Origin: Clostridium sp. DSM 17811 | Lineage (GTDB): Bacteria; Bacillota; Clostridia; Clostridiales; Clostridiaceae | Direction: 5' to 3' | DNA length: 64,000 nucleotides | Assembly (NCBI RefSeq): GCF_018861905.1 | Contig: NZ_JAHLDU010000010.1 | Coordinates: forward strand, 1 to 64,000 | Translations under genes and position numbers: made by a program | Shown: piece by piece, positions 34,357-43,466 of the stretch | How positions within the stretch are numbered: the stretch's first letter is position 1 | Layout of the letters: each line of letters starts with the position of its first letter | Notes under the pieces: generated by a model | What the model saw: the letters and a program-made list of their open reading frames with translations, nothing else | Database searches by the model: none | What the model was told of the DNA's origin: nothing

Positions 34357-35475
34357 ATGAAAAACTTTCAATTAGTACCTCAGATTCATAGTTTTAATAA
34401 TTTTAAAGATTTTGCAGATGAGTTTAAAATTGGTGAAGGTGACTTAGTATTAACTCAAGAATTTATTTATGAACCATTTATGAAATATTTGAATTTAAAA
34501 GCAGACTTTATTTTTCAAGAAAAATATGGTGTTGGTGAACCTTCTGACGAGATGATTAACAACATTATTGCAGCGATGCCTAATAAAAACATCAAAAGAA
34601 TTGTTGGTATAGGGGGCGGAACTGTTATAGATATTTCTAAATTAATGGTTTTTAAGGATGTAAAAAATTGTCTTGATTTGTTCGAGAAAAAAGTACCTTT
34701 TATAAGGGATAAGGAATTAATAATTATCCCTACGACTTGCGGAACTGGGAGCGAAGTAACTAATATCTCAATTGCAGAAATAAAATCAAAACATACAAAA
34801 ATGGGACTTGCGACTGATGAGTTATTTGCAAACCAAGCAGTGCTTATTCCAGAGTTAATTAAGGGATTGCCTTTTAAATTTTTTGTTGCTAGCTCCATAG
34901 ATGCATTAATTCATGCTATTGAATCTTTTGTATCTCCTAAGGCTAGTGTATACACAGAGATATTTTCAGTTAAAGCTATAGAAATGATTATGAAGGGTTA
35001 CATGGAAATTATAGAAAAAGGTGAGGATCATCGTCAGAATCTATTAAAGGAATTTTCAACCGCCAGTAACTATGCTGGAATTGCTTTTGCAAATGCTGGA
35101 GTTGGAGCAGTTCATGCTATGTCTTATCCATTAGGTGGAGTTTATCATGTAGCACACGGAGAGGCAAACTATGAACTATTTACTGAAGTTTTTAAAATGT
35201 ACAGTAAAAAGAATCCAAATGGAAAGATAAAGGAAATAAATACTCTTTTGGCAGATGTATTAGGTCTTAGTCATGGTGAGGATGTTTATAAAGAAATTGA
35301 AAATGTGTTAAATAAATTATTGATGAAAAAGCCATTAAAAGAATTTGGAATGAAGAAAGAAGAAATAGAATTGTTTACTGATAGCGTTATAGAGTCGCAA
35401 CAAAGATTGTTAGTAAATAATTATGTAGCATTATCAAGAGAAGAAATGATTGAGATATATACAAATTTATATTAG
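34357..35475 (+). CDS. 4hbD: 4-hydroxybutyrate dehydrogenase (iron-dependent ADH family)
   Basis: Reduces succinate semialdehyde to 4-hydroxybutyrate with NADH. 372 residues, the usual family length. The NAD-binding GIGGGTVIDISKL, IIPTTCGTGSEVTN, and the metal ligands in ASSIDALIHAIESF (Asp, His) and VHAMSYPLGGVYHVAHGEAN (His, His) are all present. ATG 34357 follows GGTAGGATG-type sequence. It lies 122 bases after a sigma-54 promoter, with a CoA-transferase remnant in the leader. The permease and gabT follow in the same direction, in line with a GABA degradation route. Confidence 0.95.
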   Translation: MKNFQLVPQIHSFNNFKDFADEFKIGEGDLVLTQEFIYEPFMKYLNLKADFIFQEKYGVGEPSDEMINNIIAAMPNKNIKRIVGIGGGTVIDISKLMVFKDVKNCLDLFEKKVPFIRDKELIIIPTTCGTGSEVTNISIAEIKSKHTKMGLATDELFANQAVLIPELIKGLPFKFFVASSIDALIHAIESFVSPKASVYTEIFSVKAIEMIMKGYMEIIEKGEDHRQNLLKEFSTASNYAGIAFANAGVGAVHAMSYPLGGVYHVAHGEANYELFTEVFKMYSKKNPNGKIKEINTLLADVLGLSHGEDVYKEIENVLNKLLMKKPLKEFGMKKEEIELFTDSVIESQQRLLVNNYVALSREEMIEIYTNLY

Positions 35476-35503
35476 GAAACATATTTTTAGGAGGTAGATT
35501 TCA

Positions 35504-36892
35504 ATGGAAAATCAAGGTGGTCAGCAGGTATTTAAACGTACTTTAAAATTACATCACTTAACTTTATTTGGGCTGGCATATTTGGCGCCAATGATTGTAT
35601 ATGGAATATATGGTGTTATTTCTGAAACAACTCATGGCGTCGAAGCAGGAGCTTATCTTGCATCCTTAGTGGCTATGTTTTTTACCGCTCTCAGTTATTG
35701 CCATATGGTAAAGGCCTTTCCTGTAGCGGGATCAGCTTATACATATACTGGAAAAGCAATTAGCCCGCATCTGGGATTCATGGTAGGGTGGGCAGTTATG
35801 CTTGATTATGTCTTCATCCCAATGGCAATCTGGCTAATTGGTGCTTCTTATTTTAACGCTGCTTTCCCAAGTATTCCATCATGGGCGTTTGTTTTAGGAT
35901 TTATTTTCGTCACTACCTCAATCAACATCATCGGTATCAAGATTGGCGCACAAGTCAATGTTGTCATGGTATTACTGCAACTTCTAGTAATTGGCGCTTT
36001 TATTGCTTTTAGCGTTAAAGCTGTTATGCATGGTATTGGTACAGGAACTATGTTATCGATAAGTCCTTTTTACAACAAACATGTTCCGTTTGGCTTTGTG
36101 ATGGCCGGTGCATCTATTGCTTGTTATTCATTTCTTGGATTTGACGCCGTTTCTACTTTCGTTGAGGAAGCAGTGGATCCATTAAAAAATATTCCACGTG
36201 CTATCATACTTACAACAGTGATTGGTGGGTTGATTTTCATAGTGGCAACTTATACTACCCATATGGCTCACCCAGGTTATGTTTATAAAGATGCAGGTAA
36301 TGCTGCATTTGAGATTGCTAAACAAGTTGCACCACCTATATTCGGTACCATTTTCCTAATCGGCATGATTATCGCGCAGTTTGCCTCGGGTATTTCAGCC
36401 CAAGCAAGTGGTGCCCGACTTATGTATGCAATGGGGAGGGATAACGTATTACCTAAAAAAATATTTGGAGTACTGAGCAACAAATTTAATACTCCAATTA
36501 ATAATATCATCATCACAGGAGTGATTGCATTGCTTGCTCTTAAACTTACTGTTGCCACATCTACATCCTTTATTAACTTTGGAGCTTTCACGGCATTTGC
36601 ATTTGTGAATATTTCAGTGATTGTCCATTATTTCATCAAGGAAAAGAGACGGTCATTTAAAGATACTATTCTGTTTTTGATTTTTCCAATGATTGGTGCA
36701 AGTTTTTGTTTTTTGCTTCTTACGAACTTAGACAAAGCTGCTTTGACTTTAGGATGCATCTGGGCCACATGCGGTTTTATCTATTTAATATTTCTTACTA
36801 AAGGGTTTAAAGTAAGCCCACCAGAGATGGCAGCTGGCAGCAATGATATAATAACGACTAATGTAGAAAGTAAAATAAAAATAGAACAATAG
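35504..36892 (+). CDS. APC-superfamily amino acid/amine permease (candidate GABA importer)
   Basis: 462-residue transporter with about 12 helices. The first helix has LTLFGLAYLAPMIVYGIYG, and SFLGFDAVSTFVEEAVDPLK marks helix 6 of the APC fold. It resembles putrescine/amine importers of the PuuP type. Between 4hbD and gabT, GABA is the likely substrate, but specificity is inferred from place only. The gene uses clearly more GC-rich codons (ATC, GTC, GGC) than its neighbours, which suggests recent acquisition. Its ribosome site AGGAGGTAG precedes ATG 35504. Confidence 0.88.
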   Translation: MENQGGQQVFKRTLKLHHLTLFGLAYLAPMIVYGIYGVISETTHGVEAGAYLASLVAMFFTALSYCHMVKAFPVAGSAYTYTGKAISPHLGFMVGWAVMLDYVFIPMAIWLIGASYFNAAFPSIPSWAFVLGFIFVTTSINIIGIKIGAQVNVVMVLLQLLVIGAFIAFSVKAVMHGIGTGTMLSISPFYNKHVPFGFVMAGASIACYSFLGFDAVSTFVEEAVDPLKNIPRAIILTTVIGGLIFIVATYTTHMAHPGYVYKDAGNAAFEIAKQVAPPIFGTIFLIGMIIAQFASGISAQASGARLMYAMGRDNVLPKKIFGVLSNKFNTPINNIIITGVIALLALKLTVATSTSFINFGAFTAFAFVNISVIVHYFIKEKRRSFKDTILFLIFPMIGASFCFLLLTNLDKAALTLGCIWATCGFIYLIFLTKGFKVSPPEMAAGSNDIITTNVESKIKIEQ

Positions 36893-37007
36893 TTATTTAA
36901 ATAATGGAACACAAAGTGTTTACACAATGAAGTTGTTAATGAAAAACTATATATAAAGTTAGAAATACAAATATTAGATTATTAATATAATCGAGGAGGA
37001 ATTTATT

Positions 37008-38372
37008 ATGACCGAATTAAGAACTAGTTTACCTAAAATAATAACAACAATACCGGGACCAAAAGCAAAGGAATTAATAAAACTTAGACAAGAAAATGTT
37101 CCAGTTGGAGTATCATCCGGAGTACCTACTTTTATTGAAAGAGGAGAAGGTGCAATGTTTGAAGATGTAGATGGAAATATCATGTTGGATTTTGTTGGTG
37201 GAATTGGGGTTTTAAATATAGGATATTCTAATCCAGAAGTTATTGAAGTTGTAAAAGAACAAGTTTCAAAATTTTTTCATTCAAGTATAAATGTAGTACA
37301 GTATGAATCTTATGTACGTTTAGCTGAAAAGTTAAATAGTATTATTCCGGGGAATTTCAAGAAAAAAACAATGTTCGTAAATAGTGGATCTGAAGCTCTT
37401 GAAAATGCTGTGAAAATTGCCCGTAAATATACAAAAAGAACAGAAATAGTTACATTTACAGGTGGGTTTCATGGAAGAACAAGTTTAACTATGGCAATGA
37501 CAAGTACAATAAAACCATATAAACTTGGCTTTGGACCTTTTGCTCCAGGAGTTCATCAAGCAGAATTTCCTTATATTTATCGTCGTCCAGCTGGAATACC
37601 TAAGGAAGATGCAATGAAGTACTACATTGAAAAATTAAAGAATTTTTTCTTAGAAAAAATAAATGTAGAAGACGTTGCAGCAGTAGTTATTGAGCCGCTT
37701 CAAGGCGAGGGTGGATTTCTTCCAACACCTATGGAATATGTAAGAGAGCTAAGACGTATATGTGATGAGAATGGTATATTATTAGTATGTGACGAAGTAC
37801 AATCAGGATACTGCAGAACTGGTAGAATGTTTGCTAGTGAATACTGGGCAGACAATGGATTATATGCTGACATAATAACTTCTGCAAAATCACTTGGAGC
37901 TGGAATGCCAATCAGTGCAGTAACAGGTAGAGCTGAAATTATGGATGCTTCTCAAGCTGGTGGAATTGGTGGGACTTATGCTGGAAACCCAATAGCATGT
38001 GTTTCAGCTTTGAAAGTTATTGAAATTATGGAAAGAGATAATTATGCTGCTAAATCAAACCATATTGCAGAAATAGCTATGGATAGATTTAATAAAATGA
38101 AAGAAAAATATAAAATTATTGGAGATGTTCGAGGCCTTGGGGCAATGATGGGTGTTGAGTTTGTTACTGATAGAGTAACAAAAGAACCAGCTTCAAAAGA
38201 AGTAAAAGCAATAATTAAAAATTGCAATGATAATGGCTTAGTCATATTAAATTGTGGCGTTAGAGGAAACACCCTTCGTTGCTTAATGCCTTTATGTATT
38301 ACGGATGAACAATTAAATGCAGGACTCGATATACTTGAAAATGCAATTTCAAAGGTAAGCACTAAAGCATAA
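37008..38372 (+). CDS. gabT: 4-aminobutyrate aminotransferase (class III)
   Basis: Transfers the amino group of GABA to 2-oxoglutarate, giving succinate semialdehyde and glutamate. The 454 residues have FVNSGSEALENAVKIARKYT, FTGGFHGRTSL, the PLP-ring Asp262 in CDEVQSGYCRTGRMF, and the Schiff-base Lys294 in TSAKSLGAGMPISAV. GAGGAGG precedes ATG. A 115-base gap separates it from the permease and no sigma-54 element was seen there, so it is probably read from the 4hbD promoter. It feeds 4HbD with succinate semialdehyde. Other omega-amino acids are possible substrates. Confidence 0.92.
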   Translation: MTELRTSLPKIITTIPGPKAKELIKLRQENVPVGVSSGVPTFIERGEGAMFEDVDGNIMLDFVGGIGVLNIGYSNPEVIEVVKEQVSKFFHSSINVVQYESYVRLAEKLNSIIPGNFKKKTMFVNSGSEALENAVKIARKYTKRTEIVTFTGGFHGRTSLTMAMTSTIKPYKLGFGPFAPGVHQAEFPYIYRRPAGIPKEDAMKYYIEKLKNFFLEKINVEDVAAVVIEPLQGEGGFLPTPMEYVRELRRICDENGILLVCDEVQSGYCRTGRMFASEYWADNGLYADIITSAKSLGAGMPISAVTGRAEIMDASQAGGIGGTYAGNPIACVSALKVIEIMERDNYAAKSNHIAEIAMDRFNKMKEKYKIIGDVRGLGAMMGVEFVTDRVTKEPASKEVKAIIKNCNDNGLVILNCGVRGNTLRCLMPLCITDEQLNAGLDILENAISKVSTKA

Positions 38373-38397
38373 AATTAATAATTATTATTTGGATTTT

Positions 38398-38430
38398 AAA
38401 ATGGCTGTAGATAAATTATCTACAGCCATT
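38398..38430. terminator. Bidirectional hairpin between convergent genes
   Basis: AAATGGCTGTAGAT pairs perfectly with ATCTACAGCCATTT around AAATT-like loop bases. It serves gabT on + and the isomerase-like gene on -, with AT-rich tails on both sides. Confidence 0.75.
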
Positions 38431-38472
38431 TGTATAAGTTGTTATTAACAGGTTATAATGTTCAAGCTTTTT

Positions 38473-39954
38473 TTATTTGAATGGATTCTCTGATTTGTAA
38501 AGCATTCCTTTTGGTTGATTAAATGATAATTCTTTAACGCCTAAGTATCTAAACAAATTGTACATTGCTTTTCCATAATGGCCAAATGCAACTGCACCAT
38601 GATGTGGATATCTCTTTTCGATTAACACATTACGATAGAATCTTGCCATCTCAGGAATTGCAAAAACACCAATAGATCCAAATGATCGAGTTGAAACTGG
38701 TAATACTTCACCCTCTGCTACATATGCTGTTAATTCTGATTCTGCATTGCTTTGTAAACGGAAGAAAGTTATTTCGCCTGGAATAATATCTCCTTCAAGT
38801 GTTCCACGAGTTATGTTTGGTTCTACATTAGGTTCAAGGGATCTTGCCATAATTTTTTGGAATTTCATAGTACCACTTGTTAATTTACAAGCTGCTGTGT
38901 TACCACAGTGGAATCCCATAAATGTATCCTTTAATGTATAATCAAATTTATCTTTAATTTCTGATTCATACATATCATTTGGTACTGTATTATTAATATC
39001 TAGTAATGTTACAACATCTTGGCTTATGCAGGTTCCTATATATTCACTTAATGCACCATAAATATCAACTTCACATGACACAGGGACTCCCATTGCAGTT
39101 AACCTACTATTTACATAACAAGGTACAAATCCAAATTGTGTTTGGAATGATGGCCAGCATTTATTTGCAAAAACAACAAATTTTCTTGAACCTTTATGCT
39201 CCTCCATCCAATCAAGTAGTGTTATTTCATATTGTGCAAGCTTTGGCAGTATACCAGGCATTTTATTACCTTTACCTAATTCTTTTTCCATACTAGCTAT
39301 TACTTCTGGAATTCTTGAATCATTTGCATGTTCATTGTAGGCTGCATATAAATCAAGTTCTGAATTCTCTTCTATTTCAACTCCTAGATTATATAGCTGT
39401 TTTATTGGTGCATTACATGCTAAAAAATCTTGTGGACGAGGCCCGAAAGATATTATTTTCAAATTGTCGAGGCCTAGTAATGTAGTAGCAACAGGTACGA
39501 ATTCTGAAATCATATCAGCAACTTCACTAGCTGTTCCAACAGGATATTCAGGAATGAATGCCTTTATATTACGTAGTGCTAAATTGTAACTTGCATTTAA
39601 CATTCCACAATAAGCATCTCCACGTCCATTCATTAAATTATCACCACTTTCCTCAGAAGCAGCAGCAAACATTACTGGTCCACCAAATTGTTTTGCAAGT
39701 AGGGTTTCTGAAGTTTCGGGACCGAAATTTCCAAGGTATACTACTAAGGCATTTACACCAGCTTCTTTAACTTCTTTTAATGCTTTTAACATATGTGTTT
39801 CATTTTCCACAGTAGTTAAACATTCAAATATATCAACGTTAGATTTTTTGAAATTTTCTACTACTGCTTTTCTACGGCTCTCAGATAACTCCATTGGGAA
39901 GCAATCTCTGCTTACTGCAACAATTCCTAATTTTAATTGTGGTAAATTTTTCAT
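38473..39954 (-). CDS. L-fucose/L-arabinose isomerase-like protein
   Basis: 493-residue protein of the fucose/arabinose isomerase fold, which normally interconverts aldoses and ketoses with a Mn2+ site. Visible blocks are LKLGIVAVSRDCFP at the start, VVYLGNFGPETSE, MFAAASEESGD, FVVFANKCWPSFQ and, near the end, HHGAVAFGHYGKAMYNLFRYLG. The substrate is unknown, and it lacks neighbouring kinase or aldolase genes. CGGAGGAATG lies upstream of ATG 39954. It follows the DUF4867 gene by 49 bases on the same strand, so the two form a pair that is probably a sugar-metabolism module inserted between the GABA genes and the second CoA-transferase. Confidence 0.8.
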   Translation of the reverse strand: MKNLPQLKLGIVAVSRDCFPMELSESRRKAVVENFKKSNVDIFECLTTVENETHMLKALKEVKEAGVNALVVYLGNFGPETSETLLAKQFGGPVMFAAASEESGDNLMNGRGDAYCGMLNASYNLALRNIKAFIPEYPVGTASEVADMISEFVPVATTLLGLDNLKIISFGPRPQDFLACNAPIKQLYNLGVEIEENSELDLYAAYNEHANDSRIPEVIASMEKELGKGNKMPGILPKLAQYEITLLDWMEEHKGSRKFVVFANKCWPSFQTQFGFVPCYVNSRLTAMGVPVSCEVDIYGALSEYIGTCISQDVVTLLDINNTVPNDMYESEIKDKFDYTLKDTFMGFHCGNTAACKLTSGTMKFQKIMARSLEPNVEPNITRGTLEGDIIPGEITFFRLQSNAESELTAYVAEGEVLPVSTRSFGSIGVFAIPEMARFYRNVLIEKRYPHHGAVAFGHYGKAMYNLFRYLGVKELSFNQPKGMLYKSENPFK

Positions 39955-40003
39955 TTTTCATTCCTCCGATTATTTTATTATTAATAGTTATTTTTATACT
40001 TTT

Positions 40004-40627
40004 TTACTTTATTGAAATATTTTTACCTTTTAAGCCTATAAATGCTCCTTGAGTTCCTAAATCAGTATCTTTGTGACCAATTAACCATTTGTTTCTAGCA
40101 AAGAGTAAAACATCTTCACCAGATTTATTAATTTTATTTTCGAGTGGCAAATTAGTATCCCTAGGTAGTACAACCACACATTTAAAGCCATTTTCATTTG
40201 CATTACAAGGTGCATAATGAAGTGTAGTTGCATAAACCTCAAGGATTGTACCAGCCGGAACTAAAAAGGCTTCTATATTTGAAGTATCATATGAATAATC
40301 TTTTTCAACATCTTGAATACAACCTAGAAGTAAAATAAAATCAGTAACTGCAACATTTATTTCAGATGAACGATGGTATTCCACAGCGTTTAGTAAATAA
40401 TTATTACCATTACAATATCCTATTTGAATTGGTAATTCACCAAATTCTCTTATTTTTAAGTCTTGCGCTATTTCTAAATCTTCTAATTCTTTAATTGATG
40501 GCTCATAGACGACATCATTTGTTAATGGTGTCGTTTTCATTTTTTCAATTAATTTAGAACAATCATAATTTTCTAAAACATGTCCATATTTCTTAAACTC
40601 ACTTTCTGTAATTTTTTTAATAATCAT
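40004..40627 (-). CDS. DUF4867 family protein
   Basis: About 207 residues, recognised as DUF4867, a family commonly found beside sugar-isomerase genes in Firmicutes. The middle (EINVAVTDFILLLG and FLVPAGTILEVYATTLHYAP) looks like a cupin-type barrel, hence a possible sugar-phosphate or sugar-acid isomerase/epimerase; this is inference. AAGGGA lies three bases from an ATG at 40633, so ATG 40627 is preferred. It is transcribed with the isomerase-like gene and away from the second CoA-transferase. Confidence 0.75.
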   Translation of the reverse strand: MIIKKITESEFKKYGHVLENYDCSKLIEKMKTTPLTNDVVYEPSIKELEDLEIAQDLKIREFGELPIQIGYCNGNNYLLNAVEYHRSSEINVAVTDFILLLGCIQDVEKDYSYDTSNIEAFLVPAGTILEVYATTLHYAPCNANENGFKCVVVLPRDTNLPLENKINKSGEDVLLFARNKWLIGHKDTDLGTQGAFIGLKGKNISIK

Positions 40628-40853
40628 AGTCATCTTCCCTTCTATTAAAACTTTTGTTATTATAATAAATAACTTTTTAAATTCCCTTTAATAAGTCTAT
40701 TCTACTATTCTTTTATAATTTTATCAACATGTTTTGTAAACTATTTCATTTTATTCAAAAGTTTTTAATATTGTGGTAGGTACTAGCGAATGTTAAGATA
40801 ATATTATTAAAGCGGAAAACTTAATTTTTGTTTTGATAATAATTTTTTTTACA

Positions 40854-40882
40854 TGTACAAGTTAAAAAAGTTGGTGTATAAT
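40854..40882 (+). promoter_or_regulatory. Sigma-A-like promoter of the second CoA-transferase
   Basis: TGTACA (40854-40859), 17-bp gap, TATAAT (40877-40882). The -35 is imperfect. Confidence 0.45.
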
Positions 40883-40980
40883 GGAACAATAAAGAAGTGA
40901 GTGAGCCTAATGCAAAACTAAAGACAAGAAATATCACAAAGGTATAATATACATCTTTATGAGATTTTTTTTAAAAAAGA

Positions 40981-40998
40981 TTGTGAAAATAATCACAA
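40981..40998. promoter_or_regulatory. Candidate Rex (NADH/NAD+) operator
   Basis: TTGTGAAAATAATCACAA is an 18-bp palindrome matching TTGTGAANNNNTTCACAA with one change. Rex represses fermentation genes until NADH is high. It lies about 100 bases before a CoA-transferase gene and downstream of its likely promoters, a good position for repression. Confidence 0.6.
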
Positions 40999-41101
40999 AA
41001 ATATACTCTAAAACTATGAAAAATGTATTAATACATGTAGTAATAATAGTAAATCAATTAAAATTATGGACAAAAATTTGATTATTAGGGAGAGTGTAGT
41101 T

Positions 41102-42412
41102 ATGAATTTACAAGAAATCTACAAATCAAAGGTTATTACCGCAGAGCAAGCTGCTGGAAAGATAGTGTCTGGAAATAGGGTAGCAACAGGGCATGCTTGT
41201 GCTGAACCTGTTACTCTTATAGAGGCAATGTTAAAGAATAAGGATTCCTATCAAGATGTTGAAATTGTGCATATGGTTCCTATGGGAAAAGATGAATATA
41301 CTAAGCCAGAAATGGAAAGTCATTTTAAACACAATGCACTATTTGCAGGTGCAAGTACAAGAGAAGCTATCGCTTCTGGAAGAGCAGATTTTACGCCCTG
41401 TTTTTTTTCTAAGATACCTGAGCTATTTAAAAATAATTATCTACCAGTAGATGTGGCACTTATTCAAGTTTCATCACCTGATGAGCATGGTTGTTGTAGT
41501 TTTGGTCTATCTGTTGATTACACAAAGACAGCAGCAGAATGCGCAAAAATGGTAATTGCAGAAGTAAATAAAGAAATGCCAAGAACTATGGGTGACTCTT
41601 TTATAAATGTTTCTGACATTGATTATATAGTAGAATCAAATCATCCACTAATAGAACTTACTTCTCCTAAAATTGGGGATGTTGAAAGAGCTATTGGAGA
41701 GAATTGTGCTTCTTTAGTTGAGGATGGTTCTACATTACAACTTGGAATAGGTGCTATTCCAGATGCAGTTTTATTGTTTTTAAAAGGAAAGAAGGACTTA
41801 GGAATTCATTCTGAAATGATTTCAGATGGAGTTGTGGAACTAGTTGAAGCAGGTGTAATTACGGGTAAGGCAAAATCCCTTCATGAGGGAAAGATTGTTG
41901 TGACATTTTTAATGGGAAGCAAAAGACTATATGATTTTGTGGATAATAACCCTATGGTAGAAATGTATTCTGTAGATTATGTAAATGATCCCTATATTAT
42001 TGCTAAAAATAATAAAATGGTGTGTGTAAATTCTGCTATTCAAGTAGATCTTATGGGTCAAGTTAATGCAGAAATGATAGGAGAAACTCAGTTTAGTGGA
42101 ACTGGTGGTCAAGTTGATTTTGTTCGCGGTGCATCTATGGCCAAAGACGGTAAATCCATAATCGCAATGCCATCGACTGCATGCAAAGGAAAAGTTTCGA
42201 GAATTAAACCAAATCTTGATGAAGGAGCAGCTGTTACAACACTTAGAAACGATGTGCAATATATAGTTACTGAATATGGTATTGCAGAATTAAAAGGTAA
42301 AACTTTAAAAAATAGAGCAAAAGCGCTAATAAATATCGCTCACCCGGATTTTAGAAATGAGTTAATACAGGAATTTGAAAAAAGGTTTAAGTGTAAATTC
42401 ACATCAAAATAA
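41102..42412 (+). CDS. Acetyl/4-hydroxybutyrate/butyryl CoA-transferase, second copy
   Basis: 436-residue paralogue of the protein at 31912, highly similar along its whole length (MNLQEIYKSKVITAEQAAGK, QLGIGAIPDAVLLFLKGKKD, HSEMISDGVVELVEAGVITG, GGQVDFVRGASMAKDG). The catalytic Glu in HSEM is kept. ATG 41102 has GGGAGAGTG upstream; an ATG at 41066 is in frame but has no site. Its own promoter and a Rex-like operator suggest redox control, unlike the sigma-54 control of the first copy. It may favour butyrate or acetate exchange rather than 4-hydroxybutyrate; sequence alone does not settle this. Confidence 0.9.
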   Translation: MNLQEIYKSKVITAEQAAGKIVSGNRVATGHACAEPVTLIEAMLKNKDSYQDVEIVHMVPMGKDEYTKPEMESHFKHNALFAGASTREAIASGRADFTPCFFSKIPELFKNNYLPVDVALIQVSSPDEHGCCSFGLSVDYTKTAAECAKMVIAEVNKEMPRTMGDSFINVSDIDYIVESNHPLIELTSPKIGDVERAIGENCASLVEDGSTLQLGIGAIPDAVLLFLKGKKDLGIHSEMISDGVVELVEAGVITGKAKSLHEGKIVVTFLMGSKRLYDFVDNNPMVEMYSVDYVNDPYIIAKNNKMVCVNSAIQVDLMGQVNAEMIGETQFSGTGGQVDFVRGASMAKDGKSIIAMPSTACKGKVSRIKPNLDEGAAVTTLRNDVQYIVTEYGIAELKGKTLKNRAKALINIAHPDFRNELIQEFEKRFKCKFTSK

Positions 42413-42427
42413 TTAAATATGATTAAT

Positions 42428-42480
42428 AATAGTAGCCAGATAATTAAGTACCTAATTATCTGGCTACTATTTATTTTATT
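42428..42480 (+). terminator. Strong rho-independent terminator
   Basis: AATAGTAGCCAGATAATTA pairs perfectly (19 bp) with its complement after a 6-nt loop, then TTATTTTATT. Confidence 0.9.
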
Positions 42481-42579
42481 GCAGTAGATTTAGAATAATA
42501 AAAATATTTAATGTGCATTATGTTAAAAAGTACAAAATTGGGTATAATATAAAGAAATGAAAAAATATTACATAAAAAA

Positions 42580-42608
42580 GAAGGATTATCTTATAAGTTA
42601 GCGAATAT
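42580..42608 (+). promoter_or_regulatory. Sigma-H promoter of the spoIIA operon
   Basis: GAAGGATTA (-35, consensus RNAGGAWWW) and AGCGAATAT (-10, consensus RNNGAATWW) are 11 bases apart, 70 bases before spoIIAA. This is the class known to drive spoIIA at the onset of sporulation. Confidence 0.75.
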
Positions 42609-42678
42609 AGAATATGGATACATTATTTAGACGATATCAAGATAATATTTAAATTCCAAATGATTCGGGGGGAAGAGA

Positions 42679-43014
42679 ATGCATTTAAATTTTGAAAATA
42701 GCGAAGATAAATTGATAGTTTACATGTCTGGGGAATTAGACCACCACAGTGCTGAGGAAGTTAGGAATATTATAGATGATAGGTTAGAACGAGATAGTTA
42801 TAACAAATTAATTATGGATTTTGGAGAAGTGACATTTATGGATAGCTCTGGTATTGGTGTAGTTATTGGAAGATACAAAAAGTTACATATGAGAAATGGA
42901 AAAGTAGGTGTAACTAATATTAAATCTTCAGTAAAAAGGGTATTTGAATTGTCAGGAATGTTTAAAATTATCATGTTATACGATGACGTAAAGCAAGCTG
43001 TAAACAATATTTAG
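42679..43014 (+). CDS. spoIIAA: Anti-sigma-F factor antagonist SpoIIAA
   Basis: 111-residue STAS-domain protein. Dephosphorylated SpoIIAA binds SpoIIAB and frees sigma-F in the forespore. The phosphorylation site is in [17 protein letters not shown] (Ser of MDSSG). Full normal length. GGGGGGAAGAG precedes ATG. It is first in the spoIIAA-spoIIAB-sigF operon, with 13 bases to spoIIAB and a sigma-H promoter upstream. Confidence 0.96.
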   Translation: MHLNFENSEDKLIVYMSGELDHHSAEEVRNIIDDRLERDSYNKLIMDFGEVTFMDSSGIGVVIGRYKKLHMRNGKVGVTNIKSSVKRVFELSGMFKIIMLYDDVKQAVNNI

Positions 43015-43027
43015 TGGGGGGATTAGT

Positions 43028-43456
43028 ATGTGTTACAATAAAATTAAGATAGAATTTTTAAGTAAATCGCAGAATGAAAGTTTCGCAAGAGTATCAATAG
43101 CAGCATTTGCTTCACAATTAGATCCTACAATTGATGAAATCACCGATGTTAAAACAGCTGTATCAGAAGCAGTTACTAATGCAATTATTCATGGATATGA
43201 AAGTGAAGAGGAAATGATCACTGTTGAAGCAATTATTAATGGCACGGAATTGACAGTGATAGTTAATGATACAGGTAAAGGAATTGATAATTTAGAGTTA
43301 GCTATGCAACCGCTATACACTTCTCGTCCAGACCTGGAGAGGTCTGGAATGGGTTTTACTGTAATGGAGACTTTTATGGACAGTCTGGAAGTAAAGTCTG
43401 ACAAAGGTAGGGGAACAAGTATAATAATGAAAAAAATATTTAATCCTTTAAGTTAG
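43028..43456 (+). CDS. spoIIAB: Anti-sigma-F factor SpoIIAB
   Basis: 142-residue GHKL-fold kinase that binds sigma-F and phosphorylates SpoIIAA. The N-box is [13 protein letters not shown], the ATP-lid region contains [19 protein letters not shown], and [13 protein letters not shown] follows. These are the hallmarks of the SpoIIAB/RsbW group. ATG follows GGGGGGATTAGT. It is spaced by 10 bases from sigF. Complete. Confidence 0.96.
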   Translation: MCYNKIKIEFLSKSQNESFARVSIAAFASQLDPTIDEITDVKTAVSEAVTNAIIHGYESEEEMITVEAIINGTELTVIVNDTGKGIDNLELAMQPLYTSRPDLERSGMGFTVMETFMDSLEVKSDKGRGTSIIMKKIFNPLS

Positions 43457-43466
43457 GTGGAATATT

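Larger units (their letters stand above)
40634..41101. other. Divergent intergenic region, no gene
   Basis: 468 bases between the DUF4867 gene (-) and the CoA-transferase gene (+). It holds a sigma-A-like promoter reading right (40854-40882), a second TATAAT at 40943-40948, and a Rex-like palindrome at 40981-40998. A TATAAT-like sequence reading left lies near 40660. No open frame with a ribosome site was seen. Confidence 0.7.
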
